In this document: in pieces, positions 60,378-64,000 of the stretch
Numbering within the stretch: the first letter of the stretch is position 1
How the letters are laid out: the number at the start of each line of letters is the position of its first letter
NCBI GenBank assembly: GCA_902593165.1
Contig: CACJHI010000008.1
Location: forward strand, 1 to 64,000
Direction of reading: 5' to 3'
Length of the DNA: 64,000 nt
Origin: an uncultured Bacteroidota bacterium
Lineage (GTDB): Bacteria; Bacteroidota; Bacteroidia; Flavobacteriales; Flavobacteriaceae
Made by a program: the position numbers and the translations under genes
Notes under the pieces: generated by a model
Database searches by the model: none
What the model was told of the DNA's origin: nothing
What the model saw: only the letters and a program-made list of their open reading frames with translations

Positions 60378-61223
60378 TTAGGTTCTAACATCAATGTTAT
60401 TTGTTTTTAAATATTGTTTTAAATCAGCTATGTTTAGTGGAGATAAATTTTTATTTATTCTAATATCGGACAAGAAATCAGTATTACCCTCATCTAAATT
60501 ATTATAATTGTATCCTTCTTCTTGTATGTAGTTATAATGAAAAATTGAGGCTGCTGAAATTGCATTTACCCTACTTCTCTTAGATAACATTAATATATCT
60601 TCCTTTTTGCCTGCTCCCCCATGAGCTACAATTGGAAGATTAATTATATCTGAAATCTTAGAAATTAAGTCAATATCAAAACCTTCACCAGTTCCCTCTT
60701 TATTTACAGAAGTGATTATTATTTCACCAGCACCATTTTGCTCAATTTCTTTAGCCCAATCAAGAACATCTAAACCAGTATACTCTCTACCATTATCTGT
60801 ATATGCATAATAGCTGTTGTTTTCTTGTTTTATAGCTTCAATAGAGATTGCTATAGTTGATGAACCAAACTCTCTCGAGGCTTGACTAATAAAGTTTGGA
60901 TTTTTTACAGCAGCAGTATTAATTACAACTTTATCTGCACCCGATTTTAATACACTCTCTATATCATAGAGTGTCTTTAAACCACCGCCAACAGTTAGTG
61001 GTATAAAAACTTCACTTGCTGTTCTTTCTATAATTTCATTTAAACTATTTCTACCATATAGACTAGCAACTACATCCATATATAGAATCTCATCTGCACC
61101 ATTTTTATAATAAAATTGTGCAAAATCTGATGGCTCACCAAGAACTCTAAGACCTTCTAATTGAATACCTTTTACAAGATTTGGGCCTTTAATATCCAAC
61201 CTTGGAATTATTCTAATGTTCAT
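60378..61223 (-). CDS. HisF-like ammonia-channelling subunit (HisF2 type)
   Basis: A 281-residue HisF-fold TIM barrel. Seen: IIPRLDIKGPNLVKGIQ with Asp10 (the T. maritima HisF Asp11 equivalent), LTVGGGLKTLYDIESVL, SGADKVVINTAAV, and AHGGAGKKEDI. The second cyclase acid (Asp130 in T. maritima HisF) is Glu129 here, in AISIEAIK, so ordinary imidazole-glycerol-phosphate synthase activity is doubtful. It probably channels ammonia to the WbpG-like enzyme. Longer than HisF (about 250) by a C-terminal extension. Overlaps the cytidylyltransferase gene by 4 bases. Confidence 0.87.
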   Translation of the reverse strand: MNIRIIPRLDIKGPNLVKGIQLEGLRVLGEPSDFAQFYYKNGADEILYMDVVASLYGRNSLNEIIERTASEVFIPLTVGGGLKTLYDIESVLKSGADKVVINTAAVKNPNFISQASREFGSSTIAISIEAIKQENNSYYAYTDNGREYTGLDVLDWAKEIEQNGAGEIIITSVNKEGTGEGFDIDLISKISDIINLPIVAHGGAGKKEDILMLSKRSRVNAISAASIFHYNYIQEEGYNYNNLDEGNTDFLSDIRINKNLSPLNIADLKQYLKTNNIDVRT

Positions 61224-61918
61224 GATAAACTACTTTTGCCTTTTGCTAACGTTTTTTCTGCAATATTAAAATCTTCATTGGTATCTATGTCAATGGATTT
61301 ATTAAAAGGCATTATATATGGAATTGTTTTGTTAGATAAAAAAGATGAATTTTTTCTGTAAAAATCTATTCGTGCTATATAAATTGCCCCATTAAGCTTG
61401 TATGTTTCAGGAAGCTCTTGCCTTCTTTTATTTATTTTTTTATCAGGGAATAGAGTTTTTAAGTATGATCCATTTATTTCGAAACTCCAATATGGAGAAT
61501 GATTATCTTTACACACGCTTACGAGAGCATTAGCATTTAACTTAAAGAATTTCTCAAACGCATCATCAATATCTTTAAAATCTCTAAGTGGGGAAGTTGG
61601 TTGAAGCATGCATACAATATCAAAATTCTTTCTCTCTTTTAGTTCATGTTTTATAACATCGTCGGAGGAAGCAGAGTCTGTAGAAAGATTATCTGGTCTT
61701 AGCCTTGGTACATTGATATTATATGATTCTGCAATTGCTTTAACTTTTTGGCAATCCGTACTAACAATAATCTTATTAATATATTTCGATTTTTGTGCAG
61801 CCTCAATTGTCCATGTCACAAGAGGTTTTTTACAAATCAATTTTGTATTTTTTGACGGTATCCCCTTACTACCTTTTCTGGCTGGAATTATTGCTAGTAT
61901 TTTGTATTGGGAATTCAT
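61220..61918 (-). CDS. Acylneuraminate cytidylyltransferase (CMP-nonulosonate synthetase) family
   Basis: A 232-residue NeuA/PseF/LegF-type enzyme: IIPARKGSKGIPSKNTKLIC (10-29, CTP-binding), IIVSTDCQKVKAIAES, LQPTSPLRDFKDIDDAF and the C-terminal DIDTNEDFNIAE (metal-binding Asp pair). This is a full, canonical CMP-sugar synthetase. Overlap with the HisF-like gene ties it to the amidotransferase trio, so the activated acid probably carries an acetamidino group, as in Pse or Leg derivatives. No NeuB-type synthase lies in the window; it may be to the right of base 64000. Confidence 0.92.
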   Translation of the reverse strand: MNSQYKILAIIPARKGSKGIPSKNTKLICKKPLVTWTIEAAQKSKYINKIIVSTDCQKVKAIAESYNINVPRLRPDNLSTDSASSDDVIKHELKERKNFDIVCMLQPTSPLRDFKDIDDAFEKFFKLNANALVSVCKDNHSPYWSFEINGSYLKTLFPDKKINKRRQELPETYKLNGAIYIARIDFYRKNSSFLSNKTIPYIMPFNKSIDIDTNEDFNIAEKTLAKGKSSLS

Positions 61919-61924
61919 AAATTA

Positions 61925-62962
61925 TTACTCAGATAGTAATTTATCTAACTCAAACTCCATCATTATTTTCACTAATTTATCAAACTTTACTTCAGATTTC
62001 CATCCAATTTCTTTATAAGCTTTAGAGGGATCCCCATGTAAAAGATCTACTTCTGTTGGTCGGAAATAATATGGGTCAATTTTCACTAAAACATCCTTTG
62101 TTTTTTTACAAATACCCTCTTCTTCTATTCCTGACCCCCTCCATTCAATAATATAGCCAGCAATTGAGAATGCTTTTTCAATAAACTCTCTTACAGAGTG
62201 CGTTTCCCCTGATGCTATTACTAGATCCATAGGAATTTCACTTTGTAACATTAACCACATAGCTTCAACATATTCAGGCGCATATCCCCAGTCTCTCTTT
62301 GCATCTAAATTCCCTATTTTGAAATATTTTATTCTTTTTGATTTAATGAGTGCAATATTTTCAACTATTTTTTTTGTTACAAAACTATTACCTCTCCTAG
62401 GACTTTCATGATTAAATAAAATTCCATTACAAGCAAATAGGTTGTATGCTTCTCTATAATTTACAGTTGACCAGTATGCATATAATTTGGCAATAGCATA
62501 GGGGCTCCTAGGGTAAAATGGTGTTGTCTCTGATTGAGGAGATTCAACAACTTTACCATACAATTCACTTGTTGAAGCCTGATAATATTTTGTTTTATTA
62601 ACTAATCCGTTTTGAATTATAGCTTCAAGTATGTTTAAAGTACCTAAAGCATCAGTATTGGCTGTATAAAGTGGTAGGTCAAATGAAACTCTTACATGAC
62701 TTTGTGCAGCTAAATTGTATATTTCATCGGGTTTAACTCTTGATATTATGCTATTTAAGCATAAAGCATCTGTTACATCTCCATAATGAACATTAAAGTT
62801 TTTATTTTTATTTTTTCCTTCATAAAGGTGTTTTATTCTACTTTTCACCTCTAAGCTAGATCTTCTTAAAATTCCATGAACTTCATATCCTTTATTCAAT
62901 AGAAATTCTGAGAGATAACTTCCATCTTGTCCAGCCACTCCAGTTATTAGCGCTTTTTTCAT
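61925..62962 (-). CDS. gmd: GDP-mannose 4,6-dehydratase
   Basis: A 345-residue SDR that turns GDP-mannose into GDP-4-keto-6-deoxy-mannose. Seen: [19 protein letters not shown] (4-22), [30 protein letters not shown], the catalytic [16 protein letters not shown], and [10 protein letters not shown] (Tyr-xxx-Lys). Length and motifs are fully family-like. The downstream product depends on the partner: here a PerA-type aminotransferase gene overlaps by 4 bases, so GDP-perosamine is the likely end product. Confidence 0.95.
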   Translation of the reverse strand: MKKALITGVAGQDGSYLSEFLLNKGYEVHGILRRSSLEVKSRIKHLYEGKNKNKNFNVHYGDVTDALCLNSIISRVKPDEIYNLAAQSHVRVSFDLPLYTANTDALGTLNILEAIIQNGLVNKTKYYQASTSELYGKVVESPQSETTPFYPRSPYAIAKLYAYWSTVNYREAYNLFACNGILFNHESPRRGNSFVTKKIVENIALIKSKRIKYFKIGNLDAKRDWGYAPEYVEAMWLMLQSEIPMDLVIASGETHSVREFIEKAFSIAGYIIEWRGSGIEEEGICKKTKDVLVKIDPYYFRPTEVDLLHGDPSKAYKEIGWKSEVKFDKLVKIMMEFELDKLLSE

Positions 62963-64000
62963 TTTAAACTATATTTAATAATTTCAACAATTCTTTTTAA
63001 CTCTTTTTGTTTTAATGATGGGAAAGAGGGTAAGAGCAACCCTCTTTTATAAATATCTTTTGCAGATTTGCACTCTAAATCAGTTTTATAAAAAGGCAGT
63101 ATATCAATTGGGGTAAAGAAAGGCCTTGTTTCAACTGCATTTTTTGTTAATGACATTACTGCTTTTTTTTGTTGATTCTCGTTTTTAAATAATATTGGGC
63201 ACATCCAATGAGAAGAAACACTATTTTTTAAAATTTTCGGAAAGCTTACAATTTTGTTCAAATGCTTATAATAAAAAAGATAAACTCTTTTTTTCTTTTT
63301 TAGTATCAACTCAATTTTATTCATTTGAGCAACTCCAATTGCTGCTTGAATATTTGTCATACGATAATTGAAACCTAGTATGTCATGAAAGTAAGTCTTA
63401 GTCTCAGAATTTCCTTGATTTTTTAATTTTTTGATTATTTCAGCATACTCTTTAATATTTGTAGTTACCATGCCTCCCTCACCAGTTGTTATAGTTTTAT
63501 TTCCATAAAAAGAAAATGTAGAAATATCTGCAAGATTTCCTGACATTATACCGTCTAACTTTGAACCTAGTGATTCAGCAGCATCTTCAATAATTTTTAG
63601 GCTATATCTATCTGCTAATTTTCTTAAAGACACAAAATCAGCTACCGAGCCATAAACGTTTGTAACCAAAATAGCCTTTGTTTTACGTGTTATTTTATTT
63701 TCAATTTTCTTTATATCTATATTAAAAGTATTAGGATCAATATCAACAAACACAGGCCTAGCTCCAGCAATTAATATTGCATTAGTTGAAGCAACATATG
63801 TATAATTTGATGTTATTACCTCATCATCTTTACCAATTTTTAAAGCCAACATTGCTAAATGAAGAGCAGTAGTTCCGTTGGATGAAGATATTGCATAGCG
63901 ACATCCAATATATTCTTTAATTTTGTCCTCAAATCTTTTAACATAAATACCAGATGACGATATCCAGCTAGTATTGATGCAGTCATTTACCAATAATTTT
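62959..64000 (-). CDS. DegT/DnrJ/EryC1 aminotransferase, GDP-perosamine synthase-like (5' end outside window)
   Basis: PLP-dependent sugar aminotransferase making a 4-amino sugar from the Gmd product. Visible motifs: [56 protein letters not shown] (Asp), and the PLP lysine in [16 protein letters not shown], which is a close match to perosamine synthase (Per/RfbE). The frame stays open to base 64000 and the family N-terminus (about 15-20 residues before VNDC) is missing, so the gene continues to the right; the TTG at 63993 is not the true start. Overlaps gmd by 4 bases. Confidence 0.9.
   Translation of the reverse strand, partial: KLLVNDCINTSWISSSGIYVKRFEDKIKEYIGCRYAISSSNGTTALHLAMLALKIGKDDEVITSNYTYVASTNAILIAGARPVFVDIDPNTFNIDIKKIENKITRKTKAILVTNVYGSVADFVSLRKLADRYSLKIIEDAAESLGSKLDGIMSGNLADISTFSFYGNKTITTGEGGMVTTNIKEYAEIIKKLKNQGNSETKTYFHDILGFNYRMTNIQAAIGVAQMNKIELILKKKKRVYLFYYKHLNKIVSFPKILKNSVSSHWMCPILFKNENQQKKAVMSLTKNAVETRPFFTPIDILPFYKTDLECKSAKDIYKRGLLLPSFPSLKQKELKRIVEIIKYSLK

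Noticed and set aside
59720-61223. Histidine biosynthesis operon fragment
   Set aside because: HisH- and HisF-like genes are tied to a WbpG-like amidotransferase and a CMP-sugar synthetase, with no other his genes and altered catalytic residues.

Overview
The window is about 64 kb of AT-rich, very densely coded DNA from a member of the Bacteroidetes, most likely a free-living marine flavobacterium. The reasons are: many lipoproteins with short Cys lipoboxes, flavobacterial signal peptides ending in YSQ or QSQ, a TonB-dependent receptor and stand-alone TonB plug proteins, A-rich leaders with no Shine-Dalgarno sequence, TAnnTTTG-type -7 elements, and a laminarinase-like GH16 enzyme. No stretch over 300 bases lacks a gene; the longest gaps are 30912-31081, 24043-24207, 2756-2902 and 33511-33625. 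I saw no tRNA, rRNA, CRISPR array or insertion sequence.

Region 1 (1-30.9 kb) is a patchwork of short operons on both strands. It starts inside a penicillin-binding protein 1A gene, followed by a GNAT acetyltransferase, an LpxR-like outer-membrane protein, a three-gene lipoprotein operon (TlpA thioredoxin, a CxCC sialidase-like protein, a beta-propeller protein) and two tandem plug-domain proteins. Next is an amino-acid block: an HTH regulator, a dgcA/dgcN-type pair for N-acetyl-D-glutamate metabolism, a YkuK RNase-H-fold protein, a secreted AbgB-like M20 hydrolase, an AGCS alanine/glycine symporter and a Tat-exported HisC-like aminotransferase. After that come an O-antigen-ligase/TPR fusion, sodium:solute and nucleoside transporters, and an overlapping GH16 / TonB receptor / PqqB-like operon. 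An M19 dipeptidase follows. Then a 999-residue Ala/Thr-rich lipoprotein, a candidate S-layer or surface-fibre protein, is preceded by a near-perfect sigma-54 type promoter and followed by a strong terminator. A second O-antigen ligase and a TPR protein sit directly after that terminator.

Region 2 (29.6-64 kb, all minus strand, running past the right edge) is a surface-polysaccharide or glycoprotein-glycan cluster of about 32 genes, most of them overlapping by 4 bases. Transcribed from right to left it encodes GDP-perosamine synthesis (aminotransferase, Gmd), a CMP-activated, probably acetamidino-substituted sugar acid module (cytidylyltransferase, HisF-like, HisH-like, WbpG-like amidotransferase), a PglK/MsbA-type ABC flippase and several sugar-acid genes. 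The latter include three further cytidylyltransferase-type domains, an HMGL-type aldolase, Ldh-family and Gfo/Idh/MocA oxidoreductases, a HAD phosphatase and methyltransferases. Glycosyltransferases follow, then a UDP-L-FucNAc or UDP-L-QuiNAc module, dTDP-L-rhamnose synthesis (rfbA, C, D, B), and finally a WecA-like initiating phosphoglycosyl transferase.

Taken together the window couples cell-envelope building (peptidoglycan, a candidate S-layer, glycan synthesis, ligases) with scavenging of peptides, D-amino acids, nucleosides and beta-glucan. The parts most worth a second look are the sigma-54/S-layer/ligase block and the sugar-acid modules built around an HMGL aldolase and several cytidylyltransferases.
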